A DNA stretch of 64,000 nucleotides from Saccopteryx bilineata (GCF_036850765.1 NC_089493.1:268191034-268255033); one strand, 5' to 3'; shown: positions 23,225 to 35,665, counted from the first letter of the stretch. A program made the numbers and translations. Notes: generated by a model not told the origin, from the sequence alone.

Positions 23225-23480
23225 TGGATTTGACCATTCATTTATTCTTTCAGTAAATGTTTTTTACGACCCACTCTGAACTGGACACTAAAGTCCTTTC
23301 CTGTGTTAAGTGCTGGGGATACAATACTGAGTAACAGATTGGTTCTGTCCCCACGGAGCTTTCAATGTGGTGGAGGAGACAGGCTAGTCTAAATAAATTA
23401 AATAATGACACAATCTGATGCAGGCTGTGAAAAGAATGATGTGGGAGTTATAAGGAACACAGGGAAATTCTCTTAGAGGT
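23225..23480 (+). mobile_element. L2 LINE 3' fragment
   Basis: The plus strand shows the L2 3' order: AGTGCTGGGGATACAATACT, GTCCCCACGGAGCTTTCAAT, GTGGTGGAGGAGACAGGCTA, and TGATGCAGGCTGTGAAAAGA. No frame is kept. Confidence 0.8.
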
Positions 23481-23768
23481 GGTATCACTCAGGATGATGG
23501 TTGGAAAGGGAAGAAGAAACCAGTAAAGCAAAAGCAAGGTATATCCACTCAAATAAAGAGGTCCGCATGCATGAAGCCCTGAGGTGGGAGGGAGTTGGGT
23601 GTGGAGCAAGTAGTAAGCCAACTGGAAAACAAATGGGTTTCTTAGATGCTCTGCCTTTAAACCAATTAAAAGTGCATCAAGCATCTGGAGAGCGAAAGTC
23701 ATTAGTCAACAAAGCTTGCATGGAACAGCTTTTGTTTTCTTCATTTTGTGGGTTTCTGTAACAATTTT

Positions 23769-24167
23769 TTTTTTCTTTCTTTTTTTTTTTTCTGAAGCTG
23801 GAAACAGGGAGAGACAGTCAGACAGACTCCCGCATGCGCCCGACCGGGATCCACCCGGCACGCCCACCAGGGGCGACGCTCTTCCCACCAGGGGGCGATG
23901 CTCTGCCCATCCTGGGCGTCGCCATGTTACGACCAGAGCCACTCTAGCGCCTGAGGCAGAGGCCACAGAGCCATCCCCAGCGCCCGGGCCATCTTTGCTC
24001 CAATGGAGCCTTGGCTGCGGGAGGGGAAGAGAGAGACAGAGAGGAAGGCGCGGCGAAGGGGTGGAGAAGCAAATGGGCGCTTCTCCTGTGTGCCCTGGCC
24101 GGGAATCGAACCCGGGTCCTCCACACGCTAGGCCGATGCTCTACCGCTGAGCCAACCGGCCAGGGCC
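23769..24167 (-). mobile_element. type 1 tRNA-derived SINE, full length
   Basis: Minus-strand copy with a complete tRNA-like head (GGCCCTGGCCGGTTGGCTCA) and B-box-like GGGTTCGATTCCC. Target-site duplications TCTGTAACAATTTT lie at 23755-23768 and 24168-24181. It has three internal modules; the clean CTCF-like core CCACCAGGGGGCGATG is at 23885-23900. Confidence 0.96.
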
Positions 24168-24181
24168 TCTGTAACAATTTT

Positions 24182-25241
24182 GATTCCTTTTTTGTTTTTA
24201 CTTTACCTAAATTATCTTCAGTGTGTCTCCCCACTCACTTTTGTGAATTTTTACTTCAGTGTGAATTTGTGATTTGATTGTGTCTTTAAATGTAATTTCC
24301 TTCTATTGGTGTCTTTCAACCCAGAATCCGATCTCCACAAACCTATGATATCCATAAGGTACCATTTACCACTTAGTATTGCAATCATAATGTCACTTTG
24401 CTCACTGCCATGGCCTAGATGTTGGTGTGTAGAAATGCAATGACTCAAGATAGCCCCCTTTTTGTTACAGAGTATCTTATAGCCGCTGCTTTCTGTAACA
24501 TAATGCCCCTCAAACTTATTTCTGCTGGCATTTATGGAATCCTGGTACAACTTTATGTGTCAGATGTGCACCAGAATTTGTTGACATACCCTCCCAAATA
24601 TAAAGAAAAGAGTATTTTGGATTTGATATTTTGTGGTGATATCCATAAACACATGGCTAAGAGGGAGTAATTAAATCAAAGATGTAAAAAATTGTCATTT
24701 TTATGGTAAAATAAAGAAATATGGCTACAAAAATTTTTAAAAATATTGTAATTTACATTTTAGCACGAGTTGAATTTTTTCCCTAGACTTATATTTCTTT
24801 GGTTAAAAATATGATCAAATATATTCTATTGGAAAGAAGCAAAATAGACCATATTTAATTTCAAAATGATACGATTTCATGATATTTAGCATCTGTTTTA
24901 TATGTATTCTTCATTGCAGATTGTGTTTGCTTTATGAGCGTCAGTCTTTGCTTTGGTAATCTGTGCTGCTGCATCATTCCTACTGGAAATGTCTGTGGCA
25001 TTAATCTCACTTCCGTGCAATCTGGAGGAAGATGATCCACTCAGAGGTTCCCCATCTATCCTCGTCCTTGTCCTTATGAAAATGTATCCCCAAATAGAGT
25101 GAATGGGAAAAGAAGAATACTTGTGAAATCACAAACATTCTGGCATGGCAATAGCTTGTGATCGCAACTAGCATGAGAATGAGAAGACGGGGGGCACTGG
25201 CAGAGATAAGAGGGGAGTAATGACAGGGTTTGTTTTCTGGT
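24182..25241. other. unassigned non-coding DNA
   Basis: AT-rich sequence with frequent stops. Frames of 83-99 codons at 24251-24670 on both strands overlap one another and have no domain. No repeat family recognised. Confidence 0.35.
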
Positions 25242-25617
25242 GTTTTTTTTTTTTTTTTCATTTTTCCGAAGCTGGAAATGGGGAGGCAGTCAGATAGACT
25301 CCCGCATGCGCCCGACCGGGATCCACCCACATACCCACCAGGGGGCGATGCTCTGCCCATCCGGGGCATCACTCTGCTGCAACCAGAGCCATTCTAGTGC
25401 CTGAGGCAGAGGCCACAGAGCCATCCCCAGCGCCCAGGCCATCTTTTGCTCCAATGGAGCCTTGGCTGCGGGAGGGGAAGAGAGAGACAGAGAGGAAGGA
25501 GAGGGGGAGGGGTGGAGAAGCAGATGGGCACTTCTCCTATGTGCCCTGGCCGGGAATCGAACCCGGGACTCCTGCACGCCAGGCCGATGCTCTACCGCTG
25601 AGCCAACCGGCCAGGGC
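25242..25617 (-). mobile_element. type 1 tRNA-derived SINE, two-module form
   Basis: Minus-strand copy with the head reading GCCCTGGCCGGTTGGCTCAG and an A-rich tail (T run 25242-25258). It carries two GC-rich modules instead of three; the CTCF-like core CCACCAGGGGGCGATG is at 25335-25350. Target-site duplications are unclear (perhaps GACAGGGTTTGT and GGCAGGGGGTTATG). Confidence 0.94.
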
Positions 25618-26248
25618 GGCAGGGGGTTATGAACAAATCCAGCGAATCAGCTATAAACTCTGTCCCTTTGTCACTGACTATAGGCATCAAAATAAATGCA
25701 AGGGATAGAGAAGACTGTTGTGAATTCACTCTAATTTATACAGTTAAACTATTCTCAAATTTCAGTAGTCAGATACCCTCAGTAAGGATTTGTTTGTAGA
25801 ATACCACACAAGCAATACTAATTGAGATACATTTTAATCAATTTTTGTAAAGAGCTGAACACTTTGCAGGCACTGGCATTAAGACCTATATTATTCTTGG
25901 CTCCTGGCACTTGCTGACCTCATAGTTCATCTAAAACCTTAGAAAGAAAACCAAATCTTCATGGACATGCCAACATGGATTTTGACAATGAATGGCAAGA
26001 GCTTAAGCCCTGACGCCTATAGACTGCTGATTTTATCAAAACAAAATGTGGAGAAAGCATTTCCTATAGCACTTAAATGGAATTCAATACAAATACATCA
26101 CAGGTCATAAGTATCTGTGGCCTTATACAACTGTATATAACTCATCTGTAATTATTTATTTAGTGTCCGTTATTGTAATTGTAAATAACATGCTAACAGG
26201 AGCATCTTTTATGCTTACCATTTTTAACTTGTTTTGTCAAATCTCAAA
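25618..26248. other. unassigned non-coding DNA
   Basis: No gene or clear repeat recognised; AT-rich with stops in every frame. Confidence 0.35.
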
Positions 26249-26260
26249 CACACACAGAGG

Positions 26261-26597
26261 GCCTGACCAGGTGGTGGCACAGTGAATAGAGCGTTGGACT
26301 GGGATGTGGAGGACCCAGGTTCGAGACCCCGAGGTCGTCAGCTTCAGCTCAAGCTCATCTGGTTTGAGCAAGGCTCACCAGCTTGAGCCCAAAGTTGCTG
26401 GCTCGAGCAAGAGGTCACTAGGTCTGCTGTAGCCCTCTGGTCAAGGCACATATGAGAAATCAATCAATGAACAACTAAGGAACTGCAATGAAGAATTGAT
26501 GTTTCTCATCTCTCTCCCTTCCTGTCTGTCTGTCCCTATCTGTCCCTCTCTCTGACTCTTTCACAAAAACAAAAAAACAAACAACAACAAAAAAAAC
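26261..26597 (+). mobile_element. type 2 tRNA-derived SINE, full length
   Basis: The head GCCTGACCAGGTGGTGGCAC is followed by the B-box-like GGTTCGAGACC, the region AAAGTTGCTGGCTCGAGCAA, GAGAAATCAATCAATGAACA, and a pyrimidine-rich CTGTCTGTCTGTCCC block before an A-rich tail. Target-site duplications CACACACAGAGG lie at 26249-26260 and 26598-26609. Confidence 0.95.
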
Positions 26598-26609
26598 CAC
26601 ACACAGAGG

Positions 26610-27359
26610 AAGAATAGCAATGAACCCAAAATATCCATCACTCAGCTTCAACAATAATCAGTTTATGGCCCATCTGTGTTTTTTTTTTTTAAATCTATAC
26701 TGCCCCTTCCCAGATACCTGTAAATGCTTCATTGTATATATTTAAAAATAATAATAACCCTAATGCCTATGTAAAATCGTATGAAATTAATAATTGTTCT
26801 TTAATATTATCAAATATCCATTCAGTTAATAAATTTCCCTACTTGTCTCATGAATATTTTTTACAGGGTTGGCTTGCTGAATAAGGTCACACATTGCATT
26901 TGATTGATATGTCTTTTAAGTGTTTTTAAATCTATAGATTCCTTCTTTACAAACAATTTCCCCTTGTAATTATTTTATGAATAAACCAAGTCATGAATAA
27001 ACCTAGAATTTTCTTCATTCTGGATTTTTCTGACTGTAACCACATGGTGCTGTTAAACACGGTCCTCTGGATCCTGACTATCTTGCAAATTGGTACCTCT
27101 TCCTAAGACTTACTGTGATTCAAATTGAAGTTTAAGGCAAGAATTTATCAGAGGTGGTGGTGTTACCATTGCATATCTGTCTCTGAGCCCATGGAGGGGT
27201 GAGGATCATTCATGAATCCTGGTTGAATGGCTGCATGCATGCATGACTTCCTATCTCTATCATGTTCCTGTTTGAATCCCCAGGCGCCTTCCATGCCATG
27301 AGAGGTTGTTCCACCTTCTCATGATGTGACAGCTGGCTCAGCCAATGCAGTACTGGTCT
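26610..27359. other. unassigned non-coding DNA
   Basis: No gene recognised. Some segments around 26700-27060 (for example TTCATTCTGGATTTTTCTGA) could be an old DNA transposon or LINE, but I cannot place them. Confidence 0.3.
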
Positions 27360-27900
27360 TGCACTAGGTTCTAGTAACACAGAGATGAAAGATCTCTTCC
27401 AGGGGACTCATTACCTGAAAGTCAGTGGGAGGTAGGGATGATAATAAGTCTATTATCTCCAGTATGCTATGGAAATACAGTGAGAGGTCATTAAGTCAGT
27501 CTCAGGAAAAATACAAAGTCTTCTCAGGGGACAAGTGTCAGATTTTAAAGGAGAACTAGGAGTTAACCAGGGCAGAAAGTGGGGGAGAATATTTAAGGAA
27601 GAGGGGGTGGAGGGACTAAGAAGATGATGCATGTGGTTCTAAGGGCACGGACAGGGACAGGGACAGCGACAAGCAATGAGGTAGGAAAGGCCTGGCCGAG
27701 GGTGACCTGGAATCCCAGCTGAGGAATATTGACTTAATTTTTAAAGGGTGGAATGAGTTAAGTAGGATAGTTGTATTTTACATTATTCTTAAATGTAACT
27801 ATTCTATTTACAGTTAACAAAACTGGTGTGGCAGTGTGTGGTTGCGGAGGTAGAAGATGGTGAGACCTGATTTTCCAGCCGGGGTCGCAGGGGTTCAGAA
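27360..27900 (+). mobile_element. possible L2 LINE fragment
   Basis: Weak L2-like order on the plus strand: AACACAGAGATGAAAGATCT, a TTTAAGGAAGAG-like block, ATGCATGTGGTTCTAAGGGC, and a TTTTTAAAGGGTGGAATGAG block. It is very diverged. Confidence 0.42.
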
Positions 27901-28130
27901 GCACTTCAGGCACAGTCTAGAAGTAAAGCCAACCAGGATCGTAGGTGTGGGGAAGGAGGGCCAGGACCTGAGCTGAAGTGGCCCTGAGTTGCTGGTGTAG
28001 TTATCCATTTTCTGTCACCTGTCACTTACATTTTCTACCTCTAGTGTATCAGCATAGGTACTTTGGCAAGTACTAGAAAATTACTGACTATTGCCTTAAT
28101 CTGTCAGCTTCTCCAGAGTACAGGCTAGAC

Positions 28131-29015
28131 GAGGAGAGGCCAACAGTTTTTGTCCCTGGGCCAGATTAGAAAGAAAACTTTTTTCATGGGCCGGACAAAA
28201 TATTAAAATTAAAAAATGTTAAATACAAAAATGATTTGTTTAAGTAAACAAAATTTTATTATGTAATTTTTTATGAATAAATGTGAGTGAAAAAAATTTT
28301 AATATACAATATTATTTTAATAAAATATATTTTAATAAAAATATAATTACATACCATATAAATATCCAAACTGTATCGCAATCAATTGAAACAATATTTA
28401 ATCAATGGAATGAACTTGAAGGGGTTATATCGCAAATAAAACAATTATTTTGTTTTACAAACAGCCTGGACATGTTTTCAGTTATTAACTGCAGCTATTG
28501 TCTATGCAACAATGCCGCTTGAGTCAGCACACTTGACCACAAAAATAACGAATTGTTTGACCTTGGGTGCACACTGGCAAACTCCGCCTAAAAGAATGTG
28601 GGTTTCACATCGCCGCTAAACGTCAAACAGTTCATATCGAGTATAGATGAGTACAAAAGTTGTAAATCTTTATAATGAATTTTTTTTTTTAAAAAAAGAG
28701 GTAGCCTGACCAGGCAGTGGCGCAGTGGATAGAGTGTCGGACTGGGATGAGGAGGACCCAGGTTCGAGACCCCGAGGTCGCCAGCTTGAGTGAGGGCTCA
28801 TCCGGTTTAAGCAAAAAGCTCACCAGCGTGGACCCAAGGTCGCTGACTTGAGCAACGGGTTACTTGGTCTGCTGAAGGCCCGTGGTCAAGGCATATATGA
28901 GAAAGCAATCAATGAACAACTAAGGTGTCGCAACAAAAAACTGATGATTGATGCTTCTCATCTCTCTCCATTCCTGTCTGTCCCTCTCTCTGACTCTCTC
29001 TCTGTCTCTGTAAAA

Positions 29016-29046
<31 letters not shown>

Positions 29047-29278
29047 ATATCGTGAATCAATTTGACCAATTATTAGAAGTTAACCCTAGATTAGTCACAC
29101 GTGGAATTCTTTTCCATGTATCACTATCTTCTTAAATATCTCGATTTCCAATAATCAAAGATGCTTCTGCTTCTGAGTAGCTGAGATTTTAAAGTAGTGG
29201 AGAATATTAAAAATTTAATCATGGGCCACATAAACTCATTATGCGGGCCGGATCCGGCCCACATGTTGGCCATGCCTG
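28131..29278. mobile_element. hAT DNA transposon, non-autonomous, hosting a SINE
   Basis: Perfect 8-bp target-site duplications GGCTAGAC lie at 28123-28130 and 29279-29286. The right end, read inward, begins CAGGCATGGCCAACATGTGG; the left end GAGGAGAGGCCAACAG matches it over CCAACA with substitutions in the outer bases. Both ends carry GGGCC/GGGCCGG words typical of this hAT group. Without the SINE at 28704-29048 the element is about 800 bp. A 79-codon frame at 28283-28522 shows no transposase motifs, so it was moved by another copy. Confidence 0.9.
28704..29048 (+). mobile_element. type 2 tRNA-derived SINE inside an hAT element
   Basis: Complete copy: head GCCTGACCAGGCAGTGGCGC, B-box-like GGTTCGAGACC, then AAGGTCGCTGACTTGAGCAA, GAGAAAGCAATCAATGAACA and a TCTCTGACTCTCTCTCTGTC block. 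The tail is a clean (AAAT)n run at 29008-29048. It interrupts the hAT element, so it is the younger insertion. Confidence 0.95.
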
Positions 29279-29286
29279 GGCTAGAC

Positions 29287-30599
29287 TATAAATCATGGAG
29301 CAAATTGAAGAAAAACAAAACAAAAATGTCCCCAAACCCTTAATGTTGGAATCCAGTGCTCTTACTTGAAATGTTAGGGAACTAGGACCACAGTACGATT
29401 TCCAGATTAATACAATTAGTGCCTGGGCCAGGAGCAGAACATGGTAGGGCTGGGGATTATGACTGGTATTTTCACAGAGTTAGCACAGCATTGTGGGACC
29501 AGGGCCTCATCTGGCTGACTTCCTGTTTTGAGATGGTCTTGGGGTTAGTAAGTCTGGCTCTGTGGGACTCAGGACTCATTAGTTAACTTTCTTGGAGTCT
29601 TTGGAAAGCTGCTCCCTGACCTCGGTCTCCTCATTTATAAATTGGCCTTGGAAGTGGTTGCCCTCCCTACCACGGACAGTTTCTGAGGGCATGAAGTGTA
29701 ATCAAGTGTACAGAATCCTGTGAAATCTATAAGCGAGATTGAAGTTGGTTGGCTCAGGCCCTGAGAGTCCTGGAGCTCTGCTTCTGGTCCAGACTTTGCT
29801 ACAAATGATGTGAGTGTCTGCACAGGAAACTCAATGAGGAGATGCTTGAGCTTTGGGCCTCTTTCTCATCTGTCCTGTGAGGAACCTGGAATGGATGACC
29901 TCGACTGTCCCTTTGTTATTTAACTTTGACCAATGCTATAAGACAAACATGACAAAGGATAATTATTGTTTCACTCTTAGCATTAAATTCTCTTATAACT
30001 TGTTACTCTCCACATTTTTCTCCTCTTGGTAGAAAAGCAGTTCAGGTAACATATTTCCGTGTTGCATAGATTAAACTGCAGCCCCCATCCAATCACATCT
30101 CCCCTGGGGACCATTCTCACTCTGTGGTCAGCAGCAGCCTCCTTGAATCCGCATTACCAATAGACCAAGTGGACCAGAATCCTGGAGCAGCGGACATGGG
30201 GGAACAGCAGCAAACAGGCAGGACTCTGCACTATTAACAATTTTTTAAAACTTTTCTTGGGAAATAATTTAACATACACAGGAAGTTGCAGAAATAGTAC
30301 AGAGAAGTCCCAAGGACCCTAGTCACTAGGCTCTCCAGTAGTTCTGCCTTACTAATTGTAATAATTATCAAGCAATCATTTAATTTAAAATAAAAAATAA
30401 ATAATGATAGTGTAGTATCAAAACCAAATGTTTGACATTGGTACTGCATATGTGTATACTTTTATAGCATCACCTCCCCCCCCCCCACATACACACACTG
30501 CAATACATGTGACCGTTAACTTTCTGTCCCCAGACATGTGGTCAGACATTATTCTGGATGTTTCTGTGAGAATGTTTTAGGATGAGTGTAACATTTTAA
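29287..30599. other. unassigned non-coding DNA
   Basis: I recognise no gene. A 13-bp C run is near 30476-30487. Short frames on both strands have no domain. Confidence 0.35.
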
Positions 30600-30905
30600 T
30601 CAGTGGCCTTTGAGCAAAGCAGATTGCCCTCTGTAATGTGGGCGGGCCTCATCCAATCAGGTGAAGGCCTTAATGAACCAAAGACTGACTTTTCCCAAGT
30701 AGGAAGGGATTCTGTCAGCTGGCAGCCTTTGGGCTTGACCTGCAGCATCAGTTCTTCTCTAGTCTCAAGATTAATGTCCACCCTTCAGATTCTGGACTTG
30801 CCAAACTCTACAATTGCATGAACCTATTCGTTACAATGAATCTCTTTCTCTCTCTCTATACACATTCTATTGGTTCTGTTTGGAGAATTGTGACTAACGT
30901 GACAA
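30600..30905 (+). mobile_element. ancient LTR-like repeat, copy 2
   Basis: The order AGCAAAGCAGATTGCCCTCT, GGGCGGGCCTCATCCAATCA, CTACAATTGCATGAACCTAT, GAATCTCTTTCTCTCTCTCT, and TTCTATTGGTTCTGTTTGGA matches copies 1 and 3 in this window. It is missing its first part. Confidence 0.62.
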
Positions 30906-31229
30906 AGAACTGAGGTGTCTGTACTTTAACCAGCTTCCCAGGCAAGTCAGGAGCTCTGAAGTTTGAGGAGCACTGTCCCCACATCCTGCAAGCTGGGCAG
31001 CCAGTGGACCTAAGATCCCAACCGTGGATACGGCATTACGCAGCAGTCCCTCTGAACAACAAAGAGAGAAGTTTGTCCCGGTGGCCCCAAGTGTCAGAAA
31101 ACCTTCTACCCGTCTAGTTTCATTGCTTGGAATGTGTGGCACTTTTCTCACACCCGTGCACGCATGACTGGGCAGGACTCTGAGGTTCTGTCTCTCTAAA
31201 AAACTGTGAGTGAGACCAGTGCTCCTGGT

Positions 31230-31420
31230 TCATGGAACACACTATCAGGAGTCAGACGAACTGGAGTTGGATCCATGGCTCTGACTGTCAGTGGTTCTGG
31301 AGCCCTGGGAACACTGCTGAGCCTATTTCTTTATTTACAAATCGAGGAGAATAAGGCTTGATTTCACAGGAGTGCTGTGAAAGTGGGTGACGTTGTCTCT
31401 AGCACAGGCCTGGTCTATAG
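31230..31420 (+). mobile_element. MIR SINE
   Basis: The plus strand follows MIR: GAGTCAGACGAACTGGAGTT, CCATGGCTCTGACTGTCAGT, ACTGCTGAGCCTATTTCTTT with ATTTACAAATCGAGGAGAAT, and TAGCACAGGCCTGGTCTATA at the end. Confidence 0.78.
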
Positions 31421-31779
31421 CTGTGATTTGTTAGGCATTACTTTTCTTCTCCTTCCCATTCTCAAACGGAGATGACTGTCCCATAGATAAGGGCAAAGGG
31501 CCAGTTCGAACATGCACGGAAAGGATAGGTCTTTCAGGCTGCCTCCCCCGTTCTGAGTTGCGTCCTTCCTGAACTTAAGAGGTTAGACCGTGTTCATTCG
31601 GCATTGATTTTGGTTGGGCCTTCATCATTTTTGCTTTGGAGTCTGGGTTTTATCATTTCCTGCTTAGTCCAAACTAAACTTTGATCTATAACCATTTGAA
31701 AAATGAGGGTTCTTAGGGAATAATTCCCCCCGAAAAGGCAGCTCCACCCCATTCCCCATCATCGTGAAGATGGGGATCC

Positions 31780-32130
31780 CAGAGCCTGCCCCGGAATAAT
31801 CCTTCTGACCAATGTACTTTTCTCCTGGGGGAAAAAGGTCCTGAAATGCAATTTATTGTAAAACACACAGTGGTTACAAGCTACCACAGTCAATGATATT
31901 CCTTTTATTACCACTCAGATGAGAACAGAAAATGACATTGGAAAGCAGTGAACTCACCAGAAGGGCAGAGAAAGTCATTAAATTCAACATGCATCATATT
32001 TCATAATCAGAACCCTGCAGTCAGCACTGACACTACAGAATGAGTTTGTTGCCATCATGATAATATAAAACCCATTGCATCTGCTTCCCTTGGCTCTTTC
32101 TGTTTGGGCCCAAGCTGGGGCCAGGCCATT
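31780..32130. promoter_or_regulatory. candidate conserved non-coding element
   Basis: Repeat-free block with words such as GAAATGCAATTTATTGTAAA, CAGTCAATGATATTCCTTTT, and CATGCATCATATTTCATAAT. It resembles conserved regulatory DNA in composition and lack of transposon signs. The evidence is weak and no function is implied. Confidence 0.3.
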
Positions 32131-32600
32131 CATCACCCGAGGCCAGGGACTGAGCAGACCGCTGCACTCTGGACTGCATGAGTTGAAAATACATCAGTAT
32201 TAGTGGGAAACCCTGTCATTAGTGTATCTCTGTTTGGGACAGTGGCTTCTGAAGGGCTGGGACACTTTCATAGTTAACCCCCCTAATAAAAGCCCTTTTT
32301 TTGGCCTGAAGAGGTTGTGTGGCCCCTCAGAGCCTGTGTGGGAAGGATAAAGAAGGAGCATCTTCAGCCAGAAGAGCTGCCCTGAAAGGTTGAGGGGTAG
32401 CCGCTGGCTTCTCTTACCTGTCTTCCTGAATGGCATGCAAGGTGATGTGCACTCCCCCGGGTCCAGAATGGGCCACTGGTGGTAATAAACCCTTGTATGG
32501 GCTTCAGGCTCATCTTAGAATTTCATTTTGATTATCCATCCCATGCTGTAATGTATATGTTGTTTTAATTTAAAATAATGTTTTCTTTATGTCAGTTGAT

Positions 32601-32938
32601 TTTTTTTTTCTTTTCAGAGACAGAGAGAGAGAGTCAGAGAAAGGGATAGATAGGGACAGACAGACAGGAACGGAGAGAGATGAGAAGTATCAATCATCAG
32701 TTTTTCGTTGCGACACCTTAGTTGTTCATTGATTGCTTTCTCATATGTGCCTTGATCGTGGGCCTTCAGCAGACCGAGTAACCCCTTGCTCAAGTCAGTG
32801 ACCTTGGGTCCAAGCTGGTGAGCTTTTTTGCTCAAACAAGATGAGCCCGCGCTCAAGCTGGCGACCTCGGGGTCTCGAACCTGGGTCTTCCGCATCCCAG
32901 TCTGATGCTCTATCCGCTGCGCACCCGCCTGGTCAGGC
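32601..32938 (-). mobile_element. type 2 tRNA-derived SINE, full length
   Basis: Minus-strand copy with the head at the right (ending AGCCTGACCAGGCGGGTGCG when reversed) and an A tail seen as T run at 32599-32610. Target-site duplications TATGTCAGTTGAT lie at 32588-32600 and 32939-32951. Confidence 0.95.
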
Positions 32939-32951
32939 TATGTCAGTTGAT

Positions 32952-34064
32952 ATCGACAATCCAAGGAAACATGGCAAGGATCTCCTGAGGCTTCTTGTGC
33001 CCCTGGCACCCTGTCTCATAGTTCCTGGCATGTGGACTTAGGGCATCTGTGTCTACAGGACAGTATCCTTGTATTCAACTCAATTATACAAAAGCCTTCG
33101 TGATATGACCCCCTCTTGACCCCATGTTGTAGTACACAAACCCAACACCCTCCACTTGCAACACACAATCTCTATATGGTTTGCCCCTCTCTGGCCCTTT
33201 AAATGCACTCTGCCGGTTCTTCTTGATGTTTATCACAGAATGTGTTTCACCAAATTTGCAATGATTGGTTTATCTTATCTCTTTCCTTATGATTATGAGA
33301 TCACACAGTTTTTAAGTGGCAGAGTCAGTATTCAAAACCAAGTGATGCTAACCTTTAAAAGAAAAATAGATCTCTCACTTGTAATTCAAGAAGCGCTGTA
33401 AATGTTTGGGAAGATATTAGAGGTGTTGCAGTTAATACAGAAAATCAATCTCTGATGAAAAGTGCAATAACCACAATCAGTGCAATAACCACAATCTGAC
33501 TAGAGCAGTCAGAAACAGAACTGATGTGGCAGAAAATCAAATCAGCCAAATAGAAGCCAGAATAATAATAAATAAATAAAAGACACGATAAAAAAAAATT
33601 AATGGACATGATAAGAAAAAGAACAGAAAGTGGTGAGCACAGGAGATAGAGCGTGGAAACGCAGCCCGTCATGGGGGACTGATAAAAACAGGAGAAGACC
33701 AACCAAACAGTGCACAATTAACACAATTAATAATCAAGGATAAAAGCAAAGAACTCTCAAAAGTTAAAAAAAAAAAAAAAAAAAGGTGGGGGGAGATTGA
33801 AAATGGTTACTCCATCCCAGGTAAAATTAATAAGCAGACAACATCACCAAGATACGGATTTAACTCTCTTTTGTTAATTTAAAAATGTAATTAAGTTCAG
33901 TTTGCTGTGCAGGGGGTGTGCTTCAGTGGGTCTAGTGATGAAAATGTTTTCCTCGGATTCTAACCCACTGTGAGCTGTCAAATCTCCGACTCCTGTCCTT
34001 CTAGGGTATCTAGAAGGCAGAGCCAATCACTTCTTAGTCACCTTTGATTACTAAACATCCAGAC
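32952..34064. other. unassigned non-coding DNA
   Basis: No gene recognised. 33060-33180 has faint similarity to antisense L2. A tandem repeat of about 19 bp (AGTGCAATAACCACAATC twice) lies at 33459-33496, and a 20-bp A run at 33765-33784. Confidence 0.35.
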
Positions 34065-34322
34065 TACTTTAAAACTTCAATCTCAAACTTGATTTTAATC
34101 TAATATTGAATTCTAAACTCTCCTGTCTGTGCCTCTAATAGCGCAGTGGAGCAGGCTGCGGTGTGCCTGAAACAAGCCACCCCCACTCCTGCTTACTTTA
34201 AAACTTCAATCTCAAACTTGATTTTAATCTAATATTGAATTCTAAACTCTCCTGTCCGTGCCTCTAACCGCTCAGTGGAACAGGCTGCGGTGTGCCTGAA
34301 ACAAGCCACCCCCACTCCTGCT
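34065..34322. repeat. 129-bp tandem duplication, two copies
   Basis: Copies start at 34065 and 34194, each beginning TACTTTAAAACTTCAATCTC and ending with CAAGCCACCCCCACTCCTGC. A handful of substitutions separate them (for example TCTGTGCC versus TCCGTGCC and GGAGCAGG versus GGAACAGG), so the duplication is older than the 65-bp array. It is not part of a known repeat family I recognise. Confidence 0.94.
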
Positions 34323-35665
34323 CTCCCCTTATGACTCAGGTTCTCTGGGTGGCTGGGGCAAGGGAGTGGGGATTCAGAACAGTAACTGATGTATTTTCAG
34401 TGGCATATTTCTCAGACCTTTTTCTTGCTTTTTCTGGTTCCAAATGCTGGTTGCCTCTGCTGGGGTAGCCATTGGTTTCTTCATAATTAAGTTATGAGGC
34501 TTTCTCGAGGCCAAATTCAGCATCACCTAACCCATCTTCCACCGCGGACACCCAAATGGACATTTTTTTGCCCTCCAGCCCTCTGGGCATTCAACCTCTT
34601 TGACAAATAAGGTATCACTTTGCTGCCCTGGCAGCCACCTGAGTGGTCCCACTGCTTCTCCTCCAACCACAGAGCTCCCTTTTACCCGACTGTTTTCTTT
34701 TGCCTTTATGGTAAAGAGAGCCTTCTACCTTGAGAAATCTCTAGAAGAGAAATGTATCTAGTTCACACTGGCGCCCAAACTCTAGGGACTCAAGGCAAAC
34801 TCTCCGAAAGTCCAAAAGTCCGCACCCTGCTTCTCTTTGTTCTGATGACCGCACCTAGAGGATGTGTGCGTTCCTCCGTTTCACGACCACACAGCCAGCA
34901 CAGGAGATGCCAGCATCCAAGTCTAGCAGGTGCCCAGTGGCTCGGTGAGCTTTAGTATTGGAATTCTCCCGGGGAGAGAAGGAAAAGCTTCCATCCAGAT
35001 GCCGACAGTGGCCCTCCTTTCCACCCCGCCATTCTCCTCCTTATTAAATTGTACATGAGTGGATGCAGACATGACGAAGGTGGGGGATGGTACTTGGGTA
35101 CAATTCTCTTTAGAATATAAGAATGCTAAGGCCATTTTGACATTAATGTTGAGCTCTAGTTATTAATTCCAGAGTAACAGGAAAAATCCAACTCAATATC
35201 CTGTTACATTTATAAAAAAGTTAAATATTGTATAAGGGTTGAGAACGCAAGTGTAAGAATATAAAATCGTTCCCCACATGCATTTCTGAAGCTCTCATTT
35301 TGCACTTTAGCAAAAGACCTTAAAGCTATTTCCAGATCAACTTTTTCATTTTTTTTTTTCTCCTGAGTACACACAGAGGAAGAATTCAGCCCTGCTTGCA
35401 CCAAGGTGGGACCGTGTGACTAAGTTCTTGTCAATGGAATGTGGGCACAGTGATGGAAATCACTTTCACACTGTTAATGAAACATCTTATGTCATTTTTT
35501 ACACTCTCTCCTCCACCCACATAATGGAAAGAAAGGACTCTAAGATAGAGTCACACTTGGAGAGAGACTGGACCACTGAATTCACATCGTTAAAGAGTCA
35601 CCTGTGCTATGACTTGGAAGTTAGATTTGTCATATTCACTGTTCCTCTATGGGTGGACTCCAGAA
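34323..35665. other. unassigned non-coding DNA
   Basis: I see no gene. Frames of 64-100 codons on both strands have no domain, and 35,340-35,360 is a T-rich run. No clear repeat ends. Confidence 0.35.
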
